From Varibaculum vaginae (GTDB taxonomy: Bacteria; Actinomycetota; Actinomycetes; Actinomycetales; Actinomycetaceae), in NCBI RefSeq assembly GCF_900604285.1, contig NZ_UWNY01000001.1, positions 744,001 to 808,000 on the forward strand: DNA of 64,000 nt. The letters are read 5' to 3'. Shown here in pieces: positions 26,344 through 35,800 of the stretch (position 1 is the stretch's first letter; every line of letters begins with the position of its first letter). The translations under genes and the position numbers were made by a program. Under the pieces are notes generated by a model. It searched no databases and was not told the origin of the DNA. It was given only the letters and a program-made list of their open reading frames with translations.

Positions 26344-26347
26344 AAAA

Positions 26348-27403
26348 ATGCGCAAACTAGCGCGATTTACTGCAACCCTAGCAATTGGGGCGTTAGCTCT
26401 AGGACTGAGTGGTTGTGGGAACGATAAAAATGCTGCTCCTACCAAAGGTGGTAGCAACACAGTAACTATTGTTACCAATGGTAGTTGGACGTTAGGCAAA
26501 GAAACTATAGCTAAAGCTAAAGCTGCCACTGGACAGGAAATTAAGCTGGTAAATGGGGAGGAATCGGGTACCCTCGATTCCAAACTAATCTTGCGTAAAG
26601 ATTCTCCGTTAGGTGATATGGCAGTGGGTCTTACCGCCAATAACGTTGTTAAAGTAGCCAAAGCAGGAGTTATTGCGCCCTCGAAAGTTAAGGTTCCTTC
26701 CACGGCGGAAAAATATCTGATTAAGCAAGCGGATGGGGCGCTGCCTTTAGACCGCTCCGATGTGTGCGCTAACTACGATGTTGCTTACTTCAAAGAGAAC
26801 AATCTGACAGTGCCAGAAAAATATGATGACCTGCTGAAACCAGAATACAAAGGTTTGATGGTAATCGAGAATCCCGCCAAATCTGATACTGGATTAGGGA
26901 TGCTTTTGGCTACCTTACAACAAAAAGGCAACGATGGCTTCGTCAAGTATTGGAAAGACTTGATGGCTAATGGTGCTAAAGCTGTAAATACCTGGGATGA
27001 AGCTTATAACCAGGAATTCACCCAGGGGGAAGGGAAAGGAAAGTTCCCGATCGTAATGTCATATTCATCTTCCCCTTATTGGTCGGTTTCCGAGGATGGA
27101 AGTTCGGCTCCAACTGCAAATATCGCAGGAACTTGTTATCCGGCGGTCGAATATGGAGCGGTATTGCAGGGAGCAAAGAATGCCGCTGGCGCTGAAAAAG
27201 TTTTGAACTGGCTCTACAGTGAAGAAGGCCAGACCGCGATCATGAATGAAAACATCACCTATCCTATTGATGAGCAGGTGAAACTAGACCCGAAATTGGA
27301 GAAGTTCGCTCCCCGCCCTGAAAATGACAAGCAACTAGATCCGGTGCAGATAGAACAAAACCGCGGCGAGTGGATTCGTCAGGTACAAGCGGTATTAGGC
27401 TAG
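26348..27403 (+). CDS. thiB: Thiamine ABC transporter substrate-binding lipoprotein
   Basis: About 351 residues from the ATG at 26348, which has GGAGGG five bases upstream; an ATG at 26336 lies before that site. It carries a lipoprotein signal (RFTATLAIGALALGLSGC). The family pattern of ThiB/TbpA is visible (VTIVTNGSW near the start, GMLLATLQQKG, YSSSPYW). It captures thiamine or a phosphate ester outside the membrane. It leads the thiBPQ operon behind the TPP riboswitch. Confidence 0.9.
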   Translation: MRKLARFTATLAIGALALGLSGCGNDKNAAPTKGGSNTVTIVTNGSWTLGKETIAKAKAATGQEIKLVNGEESGTLDSKLILRKDSPLGDMAVGLTANNVVKVAKAGVIAPSKVKVPSTAEKYLIKQADGALPLDRSDVCANYDVAYFKENNLTVPEKYDDLLKPEYKGLMVIENPAKSDTGLGMLLATLQQKGNDGFVKYWKDLMANGAKAVNTWDEAYNQEFTQGEGKGKFPIVMSYSSSPYWSVSEDGSSAPTANIAGTCYPAVEYGAVLQGAKNAAGAEKVLNWLYSEEGQTAIMNENITYPIDEQVKLDPKLEKFAPRPENDKQLDPVQIEQNRGEWIRQVQAVLG

Positions 27404-27407
27404 CAGT

Positions 27408-29081
27408 TTGGCAATCTGCATTCGCCGGCGATTTCTGCCGCCAGGACGAGTGATGTTGATCCTGGCGGCAGGAATTTCCGCCGTTTTCCTGGGCTTCTGT
27501 TTTTTCTATCCCGTCCTGGCACTTGCCTGGTTGGGAGTAGGGCAAGCTGGGGAAGTTGGTTATTTTTCTACTTTTTCGCGAGTTCTGTCCGATTCCTTCA
27601 CCTGGCAGGCAATCCGTGACACACTCATCCTGGCAGTGGGTGGGACTTTCTTTTCTATCCTGGTAGGACTGCCTCTCGCCTGGGTTCTTTATTGCTTGAA
27701 GTTTCGATTTAGAACCGCCCTGCGCACAGCGATAACCATTCCCTTTGTACTTCCTACCATCGGGGTGGCTACGGCGTTCAAGGCGCTCCTTGCGGAGGGT
27801 GGTTGGCTGGCGTCTATGGGATTGGACGGTACTTTGGGGGCCGTTATTTTAGCGATGGTCTTCTATAACGTTTCCCTGGTGGTGCGTACCGTAGGGCCAG
27901 TCTGGACGCGCATTGATTACCGCTCTTACCAGGCGGCACGTACCTTGGGGGCTGCGCCTACCAGGGCATTTTTTACCGTTACGTTGCCGCAGCTGCTGGG
28001 GGCAATAGCCTCAGCAGCTTCTCTAGTTTTTCTCTACTGTTCCTCCTCCTATTCTTTGGTGATGATTCTAGGTGGAATCGGGGTAGCAACTTTAGAGAGT
28101 CAGATATACCAAACTACCTCGGTTGATTTAGATTTAGCTGCGGCAGCAGTACTGGCGCTTTTGCAGGTAGTAGTAGTTGCGGTGGCTTTAGCCGGTTCAC
28201 AACATTTTCAGAATAAGGCTCGCGGTGGGGTAAAACTTAAGGTTGTTGAGAGTTCCCGGACGGCTCGTGGGAAGCAACGTTTCGCAGTCTGGGGCGCGGC
28301 CGCAGTGATTGTGATCCTGATAGCGCTACCGATGGCACAGGTAGTGGCGCGCTCATTTCGGCGGCGCGGACAGTGGACGCTGCAAAACTATATTGATCTA
28401 ACCCGTTCTGATGCCTCTATCTTGGTGGATCAGCCGGTAATAAACTCCCTGGGGGTGTCACTGCGTACCGCACTGATTGGCGCGGTGGTCTCCACCCTGT
28501 TGGGAGCCTTGGTAGCGGCAGTAACTTCCCGCCAGTATCGCAACCCGCGCCTGGCACGCGCTGCAGAAATTTTTGACTCTATAAATATGCTGCCCTTAGG
28601 GGTTTCCAGCGTGGTCATCGGTTTGGGATTCCTAATCACCCTCGCTGCTCCCCCCTGGAACCTGGCAGAAAGTCCCTTCCTGCTGCCAATCGCGCAAGCC
28701 CTCGGAGCTTCCCCGCTGGTAATCCGGTTAATGCGTCCGATGCTGCAAACTATTAACCCCAAGCAAAGAGAAGTCGCCGCCACTTTAGGGGCGTGCCCGT
28801 CGCGGATTTTCTTAACTATCGACGGCCCCTATATTTGGGGAGCTGTGGTAGTAGCTTTCGGCTTCGCTTTCGCGGTTTGTTTCGGTGAGTTCGGGGCGGC
28901 ATCCTTCCTAGTGATGCCAGATTCCTTAACTTTGCCGGTGATGATTTATAAACTCTCCGGCAGTGCTGGACCTGCCGAAAATGGGATGGCGATGGCAGCG
29001 GCCGTGATTCTCTGCTTAACCTGTTCGGCGGTGATGAGCGCAGTAGAAGCTCTGCGAAAAAGAAAAGTTGGTGAATACTGA
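27408..29081 (+). CDS. thiP: Thiamine ABC transporter permease
   Basis: A 557-residue fused permease with two copies of the binding-protein-dependent transport domain, about 12 membrane segments. Each half has an EAA-like coupling loop (SYQAARTLGAAPTRAFFTVTLPQ and KQREVAATLGACPSRIFLTIDGP). The TTG at 27408 puts basic residues before the first helix; an ATG at 27453 with AGGA upstream is an alternative. It ends one base into the ATPase start (overlap TGATG). Confidence 0.9.
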   Translation: MAICIRRRFLPPGRVMLILAAGISAVFLGFCFFYPVLALAWLGVGQAGEVGYFSTFSRVLSDSFTWQAIRDTLILAVGGTFFSILVGLPLAWVLYCLKFRFRTALRTAITIPFVLPTIGVATAFKALLAEGGWLASMGLDGTLGAVILAMVFYNVSLVVRTVGPVWTRIDYRSYQAARTLGAAPTRAFFTVTLPQLLGAIASAASLVFLYCSSSYSLVMILGGIGVATLESQIYQTTSVDLDLAAAAVLALLQVVVVAVALAGSQHFQNKARGGVKLKVVESSRTARGKQRFAVWGAAAVIVILIALPMAQVVARSFRRRGQWTLQNYIDLTRSDASILVDQPVINSLGVSLRTALIGAVVSTLLGALVAAVTSRQYRNPRLARAAEIFDSINMLPLGVSSVVIGLGFLITLAAPPWNLAESPFLLPIAQALGASPLVIRLMRPMLQTINPKQREVAATLGACPSRIFLTIDGPYIWGAVVVAFGFAFAVCFGEFGAASFLVMPDSLTLPVMIYKLSGSAGPAENGMAMAAAVILCLTCSAVMSAVEALRKRKVGEY

Positions 29082-30091
29082 TGGACGGCTTAACTATTTC
29101 CCAGGCACGGGTGCAATACGGACAGGTGGAGGCAGTTAAAGATCTCAGTATCGAGGTCCCGTGGGGTACGGTTACTGCACTGTTGGGGCCGTCAGGATGC
29201 GGAAAGTCATCGTTACTACGTGCGATTGCGGGATTAGAACCATTAGCGGCAGGTAGTATTTCTTGGCGCGGACGCAATATGGAACCGGTACCGGTTCATC
29301 AGCGTAACTTCGGAATGATGTTCCAAGATGGGCAACTTTTCCCTAGCCGTAATGTGAGCGGCAATATCGCCTATGGAATCGCGCATCTTTCCAAAGATCA
29401 AAGGCAACAAAAAGTTAATGACCTACTGGATAGTGTGGGTTTAAGTGGCTATCAAAATCGCAGTATTGATACTCTCTCGGGTGGGCAAGCCCAACGAGTG
29501 GCGCTAGCGCGCTGTCTGGCTCCTCATCCGGAACTGCTGCTGCTGGATGAGCCCCTCTCTGCTCTGGATCGAGCATTGCGCGAGGAGCTGCTGATTACCT
29601 TGCGGCAGATTATTCGAGATCTAGAATTAACGGTTGTCTATGTAACCCATGATCAAGATGAAGCATTTTCCTTGGCAGACCAGATTGTGATTATGGATAA
29701 AGGAAAAATCTTGGCGGTAAATAGTGCCGAGGAAATCTGGACTCATCCCGGTTCCAAAGCAGCTGCCTCTTTCCTGGGATATCGCCCTTTCCTCAGTGCT
29801 GGCGCAGCCGCGCAGTTCGGCATGCAGATTCCGACGGATTCGCAGTTGGCAGTAGCACCGGGAGGATTAAAAATGTGTCCGCTGGGGCAGGGGATTGCGG
29901 CTACTGCTCGGGATTTACGGGTTCGGCGTGGAAAATATTTGGCGGCAGTCTCATGGCGGCAGGGAAATGAAGTGTACGTTGGGCAAGCAGAAGCTGGATT
30001 GGGGATGCACCTGTCAAAGAAGCGGACTTCGCAAGCAGTGGGTCTGCAGATTCAGCGTTCTGAAACCTGTGTGGTACCAGTTCTTTCCTAG
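29081..30091 (+). CDS. thiQ: Thiamine ABC transporter ATP-binding protein
   Basis: A 336-residue ATPase with Walker A GPSGCGKSSLL, Q-loop MFQDGQLFP, signature LSGGQAQRVALARCL, Walker B LLLLDEPLSALD and switch His in YVTHDQDEA. The last 90 residues form a small beta-rich domain of the TOBE type. It completes the thiamine uptake operon and converges, with a four-base overlap, on the beta-propeller gene. Confidence 0.9.
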   Translation: MDGLTISQARVQYGQVEAVKDLSIEVPWGTVTALLGPSGCGKSSLLRAIAGLEPLAAGSISWRGRNMEPVPVHQRNFGMMFQDGQLFPSRNVSGNIAYGIAHLSKDQRQQKVNDLLDSVGLSGYQNRSIDTLSGGQAQRVALARCLAPHPELLLLDEPLSALDRALREELLITLRQIIRDLELTVVYVTHDQDEAFSLADQIVIMDKGKILAVNSAEEIWTHPGSKAAASFLGYRPFLSAGAAAQFGMQIPTDSQLAVAPGGLKMCPLGQGIAATARDLRVRRGKYLAAVSWRQGNEVYVGQAEAGLGMHLSKKRTSQAVGLQIQRSETCVVPVLS

Positions 30092-31803
30092 CTGCTTCGC
30101 TTATTAGTTCCCTGTGCCGTACGCTCTGTTTTGCCGGTGCACAGACCAGAAATTTTGGGGTCGGCAATCGCGCTGGTTACCGTAATTGCGCTGGTAACTG
30201 TGGGGTCACTCAGACATTTACTCATATAGTCTTTAGCTGGTTTTCCACGCTCAACTTCTCCGGTATCGATAACCCGGATTATCTTTTCGGCACCTTTTAG
30301 TTTGCAGGAAACCCGGTCAAATTGAACTTGATAGGAGCTACCAGAACCGCTGACTTCGCTGACACGAATACAGGAATCAACCAGGAAATTAAGTCCGGGT
30401 ACTGCTTTCTTTACCGGGTTAGCCATTCCTTTGGCTACTCCTTGGTTCTCCGTGTTTTGCTGCCCCCAGGCCTTAAAAGCCTGCGGTGAAAAAGTCTGTA
30501 GCTGTTTATTATCCTGGATGGGTGGGAAATCGGTGCCAGGGGATTCATCAAGGGACCACAGGGTAATCCCGTCAGCACTGGATATTGCCTTTAGCTCGCC
30601 CTCTTTAGTAGTGTAAAGCAAAATGTCTTGATGTAAACGTAAAGTATCCAGGTTTTCGTTGAATTCCCAAAGGCGCTTCCCATCCTGTCGGGAATAACAT
30701 CCAAGTTTTCCGCCGCTAGCTATATAAAAGAATCGCTTAGTTGGTAGAATCCGGGTTCCATGCCCCAATTTAAACTCGGGTTCGGTAAAAACTGTGCGCA
30801 AAGATCTAGAGGTTGCCCAATCCATTTGAAAGAGCTTTCCCCCTTTTTGCACCATATTTAAAAGATGCCCAGTGTTATCAGTCGGAACTGTAGTACCTTC
30901 TGGCAGGGGAGCAATATGAGCACGTTGTGGTTGGATATAAAAAGAGCGTACGCAGCCGTTATCGGTGCTTAAGGCCCAAGCAGTGTCATCGGAATTGCGG
31001 ACAAGACGTCCGGGACTGGCAGCTTGGATTTGATTAGTTTGGGGATTAATCAGATAGTTAATCCCCTTATGCCCGATTACCCAGAGGGCATCGGAAAAAA
31101 GTTCAAAACTTTCTGGAGCTTGTGCGGTAGGTAGCCCCTTAAGAGAACAGGCAGCTAAATCAGGCTGGAACTGAGAATCGGAAGCCTTTTGGGAAACCAG
31201 TCCTTCCGCTAGTTGTTCGCCGGTCTGCGATATTTTTAGTAAGGAAAGATCCTCCCCTACCAGTACAATCTGTGAGTTAGTGGTGCCGATGTTGATGTAG
31301 GGATCCTTAGATTCCCATATCCAACTGGCAGTACCCATTTTTAGGTCCACAAGCGCAACCCCAGATCCATTGCCGGAGCGATAAAGGCACGGTAGTAAGC
31401 GATTGTTTTCAGTAGTATCTCCCATACTCTGCTGAGAACAGGCAACTAGGGGGGCGCCTAGATCAACTGACCAGGCGGAGGTGCCGTCTTTAGCCAATTG
31501 CATAATAACTGCACTGCCAGAGCTAGTGACGCCGGCGGCAACGCGGTAATGGCCATAAATCACCGGCTTTATCAAATTCTGGTTGCCGAGTAGAGGGATA
31601 AACGAATTAACGTGGTAGCTGCTAGCTTGGAAATTGGCTTGTAAAACTGGTTTGTTTTTGAAATAACCACTGGCCTGCGCTTGGCGGGAACTGTAGCGGA
31701 ACCACAGGAAAGTCCCTCCGCCGATTATGGCCAGCAAAGCCAGGGTGAGGATTACAATTACCAGCCGGAAGAGTCGGCGTTTTATCCCCGTCGCGCGAGT
31801 CAC
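30088..31803 (-). CDS. Membrane-anchored PQQ-like beta-propeller protein
   Basis: About 571 residues from the GTG at 31803, preceded by a purine-rich AGGAAGGGGAAG; an upstream start at 31881 would add 26 residues. An N-terminal helix (about residues 8-35) anchors a large extracytoplasmic domain with repeats such as GTSAWSVDLGAPL, TASWIWESKDPY, DGKRLWEFNENLD and ADGITLWSLDES, the Trp-bearing blade pattern of PQQ-like propellers. Enzyme residues for PQQ are not evident, so a scaffold or sensor role is more likely. The C-terminus has four Cys that may form disulfides. Confidence 0.75.
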   Translation of the reverse strand: MTRATGIKRRLFRLVIVILTLALLAIIGGGTFLWFRYSSRQAQASGYFKNKPVLQANFQASSYHVNSFIPLLGNQNLIKPVIYGHYRVAAGVTSSGSAVIMQLAKDGTSAWSVDLGAPLVACSQQSMGDTTENNRLLPCLYRSGNGSGVALVDLKMGTASWIWESKDPYINIGTTNSQIVLVGEDLSLLKISQTGEQLAEGLVSQKASDSQFQPDLAACSLKGLPTAQAPESFELFSDALWVIGHKGINYLINPQTNQIQAASPGRLVRNSDDTAWALSTDNGCVRSFYIQPQRAHIAPLPEGTTVPTDNTGHLLNMVQKGGKLFQMDWATSRSLRTVFTEPEFKLGHGTRILPTKRFFYIASGGKLGCYSRQDGKRLWEFNENLDTLRLHQDILLYTTKEGELKAISSADGITLWSLDESPGTDFPPIQDNKQLQTFSPQAFKAWGQQNTENQGVAKGMANPVKKAVPGLNFLVDSCIRVSEVSGSGSSYQVQFDRVSCKLKGAEKIIRVIDTGEVERGKPAKDYMSKCLSDPTVTSAITVTSAIADPKISGLCTGKTERTAQGTNKRSS

Positions 31804-32003
31804 CCTCTTCCCCTTCCTGTTACACAACAACCTAATCAAGTCTAACCCTAGAAGTGGTTTCCCAGTGAGGGGCACGACCAAACTTTATTAAAGCGCCCCA
31901 ACGGAAGGCTATAGCCTCGAAAATAGTTCAGAGTTCGTCTAAATGTGGTTAGAATAAAACCATACGTTTAGACCTTAAGCAAGAGGTAAAACTGAGGCAA
32001 AAT

Positions 32004-32825
32004 ATGCATGAGGATCCAGGTAAACAGGCTAATCCCCGGGTTGCGGTGATTATCCCTGCCAAGGACGAGGCCGAACGAATCGGCATGACGGTTCGGGCGG
32101 TAAAAGCCCTACCTTTTGTAGATCTGGAACTGATAGTGGTAGTCGATGATGGTTCGTCTGATGACACCCAAGATATTGCCCGCCAAGCGGGAGCGGTGAC
32201 GGTACGTCACACGGTTAATCGTGGGAAGGCCTCCTCGATGGAAACCGGAGCAAAAGTGGTGGCTATGCGGGCAGTCAAAGGAGAAACCCCACCACTGCTA
32301 TTGTTTTTAGATGCGGATCTGGGGGAATCGGCTGCCGAGGCTGCTCCACTGATAGAGCCGGTAATTAAAGGGGAAGCCGACTTTACCATCGCGGTTTTAC
32401 CGCGACCAGTGGGAGCGGGAGGACATGGGTTTGTACTTGGGCTTTCGCGATGGGCGATTAGGCGCACCACTGGTTGGAATCCGCAAGCTCCACTATCGGG
32501 ACAACGTTGCCTAACAACCGCTGCTTTTCAAGCTGCTCTGCCTTTAGCTACTGGCTGGGGAGTGGAAACCGATATGACTATCAGCCTGCTAAGTGCGGGA
32601 TTCGCGGTTAAAGAGGTGCCAGTTGATTTCAAACACCGCGTCAGCAGGCATGATTTAGCCTCCCAAATGCATCGTCTGCACCAGTTTATTGACGTTGTGA
32701 AAGCAGTATTCAGATTGAGAGCACGTCGGGTTCATATAAAGAAACACAAGTTTTTAAAGGTGGCTTTAAAACAAAAACCGGGGGAAGTTTACCGAGTTCC
32801 CTTGGATAAAGACTCCGAAATCTGA
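32004..32825 (+). CDS. Glycosyltransferase family 2
   Basis: A 273-residue GT-A fold enzyme. It shows VAVIIPAKDEAERIG at the N-terminus, VVVDDGSSDDT for nucleotide-sugar binding, the DXD-like FLDADLGES, and an ETDMTISLL segment near the acceptor side. The pattern resembles glucosyl-phosphoglycerate synthase or dolichyl-phosphate-type transferases. It has no membrane helix of its own. Its 3' end overlaps the convergent giant membrane protein by 37 bp; both may serve the cell envelope. Confidence 0.85.
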   Translation: MHEDPGKQANPRVAVIIPAKDEAERIGMTVRAVKALPFVDLELIVVVDDGSSDDTQDIARQAGAVTVRHTVNRGKASSMETGAKVVAMRAVKGETPPLLLFLDADLGESAAEAAPLIEPVIKGEADFTIAVLPRPVGAGGHGFVLGLSRWAIRRTTGWNPQAPLSGQRCLTTAAFQAALPLATGWGVETDMTISLLSAGFAVKEVPVDFKHRVSRHDLASQMHRLHQFIDVVKAVFRLRARRVHIKKHKFLKVALKQKPGEVYRVPLDKDSEI

Positions 32826-35800
32826 GCGAATACTGCCGAACAATAGGCTAGAGCGGTTAGTAATAACCCAATGGCGGGCAGTTGGGTTCCGGAGTCATTT
32901 AGCAGATAGGCGAAAAACTGATTTACTGCAATAGCAACTAAGCCTAACCGTAGGCCGCTTTCCCTAGTGGTCAGAGGGAGTTCACCCAAACGGGGACGTA
33001 AATAGCTGCCTGAACTGCTGATAATAAGTACCAGTTTTTGTGCTTGGGACTTAACTCGCTGTCGCCAAGATATTGGAGAGTTCTGCTTGCTTTCTTGGTT
33101 GGTGGACTCTTCTAGGGGTAACGATAAATCCCAAGATCCCACTAAGTTATAGGGGTAGATTTGTTTTTCCAAGGCGGGGCGAAGGACTAGGGCAAAAACC
33201 AGTAGGCAGCATAGTAGAGACCAGACATAGGTGGTGAAACCCCAGCTCCCCAGATTGGCTAACAGTTTCCGGGTGAGAATCTCTAACAAATCTCCATTCA
33301 GAATAGATTGCACAAAGTTGCCTAGGTGAGTACGTTGCGCCGCTGGTCGTAACCAGTCAGCGAGGGCGATTCCTCCGGAAGCAGTCCCCGCTACCATTAG
33401 GGCGATAAGTAGTCGTTTTATATTTACTCGTTTCCCATTAATCAGGAGTAACAAAACCAGGAAACCGGGTAGGAAAGAGATGGGGCCGCCGAAATCGGCA
33501 CCAAAACTTGGCATTCCGTCTATGGCCATAAATGCAAAAGCTAGTACCGAAATCAACAGATTCGATAGCCAAATTTGCCAGTGAGCTAGCGTATGTTTAC
33601 CGGAAACCAAGTGGTTAGCGAGAGGAGTTAGGCAAGCACAAAGCAGCAGCGTCCAGATCGCGCATACGGAATAATAGACATTTCCGAAGCCAAAGAAACG
33701 GGCACCCAATAGTGAAAATGACCCGAAGGGTGAATCCATAGAAATATGGGATCCCCAAGCTACGTCCAGACAAATTACAAAAACGCTGAATAATCCAACA
33801 ACTAGCGCTGGACCGATGGGGCGGCGCCGCCAGGGGCCAGTGCATGCAGCCAAGGATAACAATCCGGCCGCCAATAAGCTGAGATGGGTAAATGTTCGGG
33901 AAGGGGAGTCAGCCTCCCACCAAGGAAACATCGCGGCCATCAGGCAGGTAGCGGGTAGTGCTGCTATCGTCAGGCAGACAAAACGCCCAAGGTAGGCCAC
34001 TTTTGAAAGCAGATAAGACCGCTGCTGGGAAAAGCAGATACGAGGTATTCTTTGCAGCAGTAACCCCAAGACCAATAGCGCATCAGCAGCAAAAAGTACA
34101 TAGGAACTGGGGGGAATTCCCAGACGAGAATAACTGGCATCCGCTCTTTCTCCGTAACCAGCCAGACGCTCGATGCGTTCTCCGAGGGATTTACCGGCTT
34201 GGGCACTGACCTTCAGCGGTGCCCCCGAGGTGCTTAGCTTGTAATTAGAAGCACCTAGCCAATTCAATACGGTTGCGCTCAAATCTGCATTTTGGACAAT
34301 CCCCACCTGGTGTGTAGAGGAAGAATAGGCAATCCCGGCCGGCACGCCCTCTCCGTAAATTAGGCCTGCCTGCAGTTTTTGTTTAGCTGAATCGGGGCTA
34401 GTGGAAACCACCAAGGCACGGGTACCTTCGGGGAGTGCCGTAAGTGTGTCTTGTAATGCTTTTAGCTGCGCATCTTGCTGGTCCACAGATATTCGTGCCG
34501 GCTGCATTCCTCGCAGCGCCTCAAAGGTGGAAACATTGGGAAATAGTTGGACGTTGGCACGTCGTGTTTTTGCTACATACTCTTGGTTTTTGCCCTGATC
34601 TGGTATCAATAGGGTCGATAGGGAAGATATGTGCAGGTTACCTGACTGGAATTTATTATCGGAATCCCCAAAAATACCAGGTGAGGATGCCGGAGTGGGA
34701 TTTTCTTGGGGATTCATTTCTGATTGCCGCAGTTCATTGCGATCTGGGGAAGTGACAGAGCTTGCCTTCTGATCTGGAACTATTGCCCTCGCTTGTAGGG
34801 AGTTTCCTGACAGAGAACCGCCGTGTTCTAAAAGCCAAATCGGATCCCAAACTTCGCTTTGCTGGGGAGTGTCAGTTCCCGAAGAGGGATTCAGGAAAGA
34901 GAATATCTCCCCTCGTTGTGCCAGCACTTCTTGATTTTGACGGTTAGGATTGCGGTTTAAGGGGGTGGACTGCACATCAATGAGAGTAAGAGCATGGGTA
35001 GAAACCATTTTTTGTACGGCTCGAGAATAACCTTTTTGGGTGGGGGTAATATCTTTTACTTCCCCGCGGACTATCCCTTCTTTGTCCGCTAAAGCCAGCC
35101 CCGCACTGTTACCAATAGCCCCCACGCTCACCTGGTTTTCACTTAGTTGTGCCGCGAACATTCCTAACCGAGCTGAGAGGGAACTCTTCTTAGCGGCGCG
35201 CTGATAGTACTTCCATAGTTTTACTCGTTGGTTATGGCCTAAAGATTCGGGAACGATACACAAGTTCCTGCCCGCCAGAGAAAACTTGCTGGGGCTCTTA
35301 CCAGCTGAGAGCGCTAACCAGGCATCCTGGGGGCAGGCCATCCCTTTAAGTGGGTAAGGAGCCAGGGAAAAAAGGGCACCAGAGTTAAGAGTGACGAAGC
35401 TTTCTCGGTTTTTCGGGGATGCCGCTAATAGATCCATCCAGGTCAATCCGGAGGTAAAAATAACGGCAACTGGAGTTTTAGTGGAAGTGGGCAGGGACTT
35501 TATTTTACTGGGTGCCGCATCCGGGCTTACCCCGATAACTCCCACACTAGCTACGCCAAACATAGCGATTACTACGGTTACCGAAGCTAGAGATATTAGA
35601 CGTAAACGGGTCTTGCTGACGATCTGCTGGGGGAGAAGAACTGTGGGACGAGACAGAAAAATAAGAGCTACTATTAGGGGAATTAAGAACAATAGCGCTG
35701 TTAGTAGTGCTTGCAAGGTGGTGCAGCAGTAAATCAATGCTGACAATGCAGCCAAGTAAAGAATCAGGGAAGCCGCTTGGCTGCGACGATTTTGTAAGAA

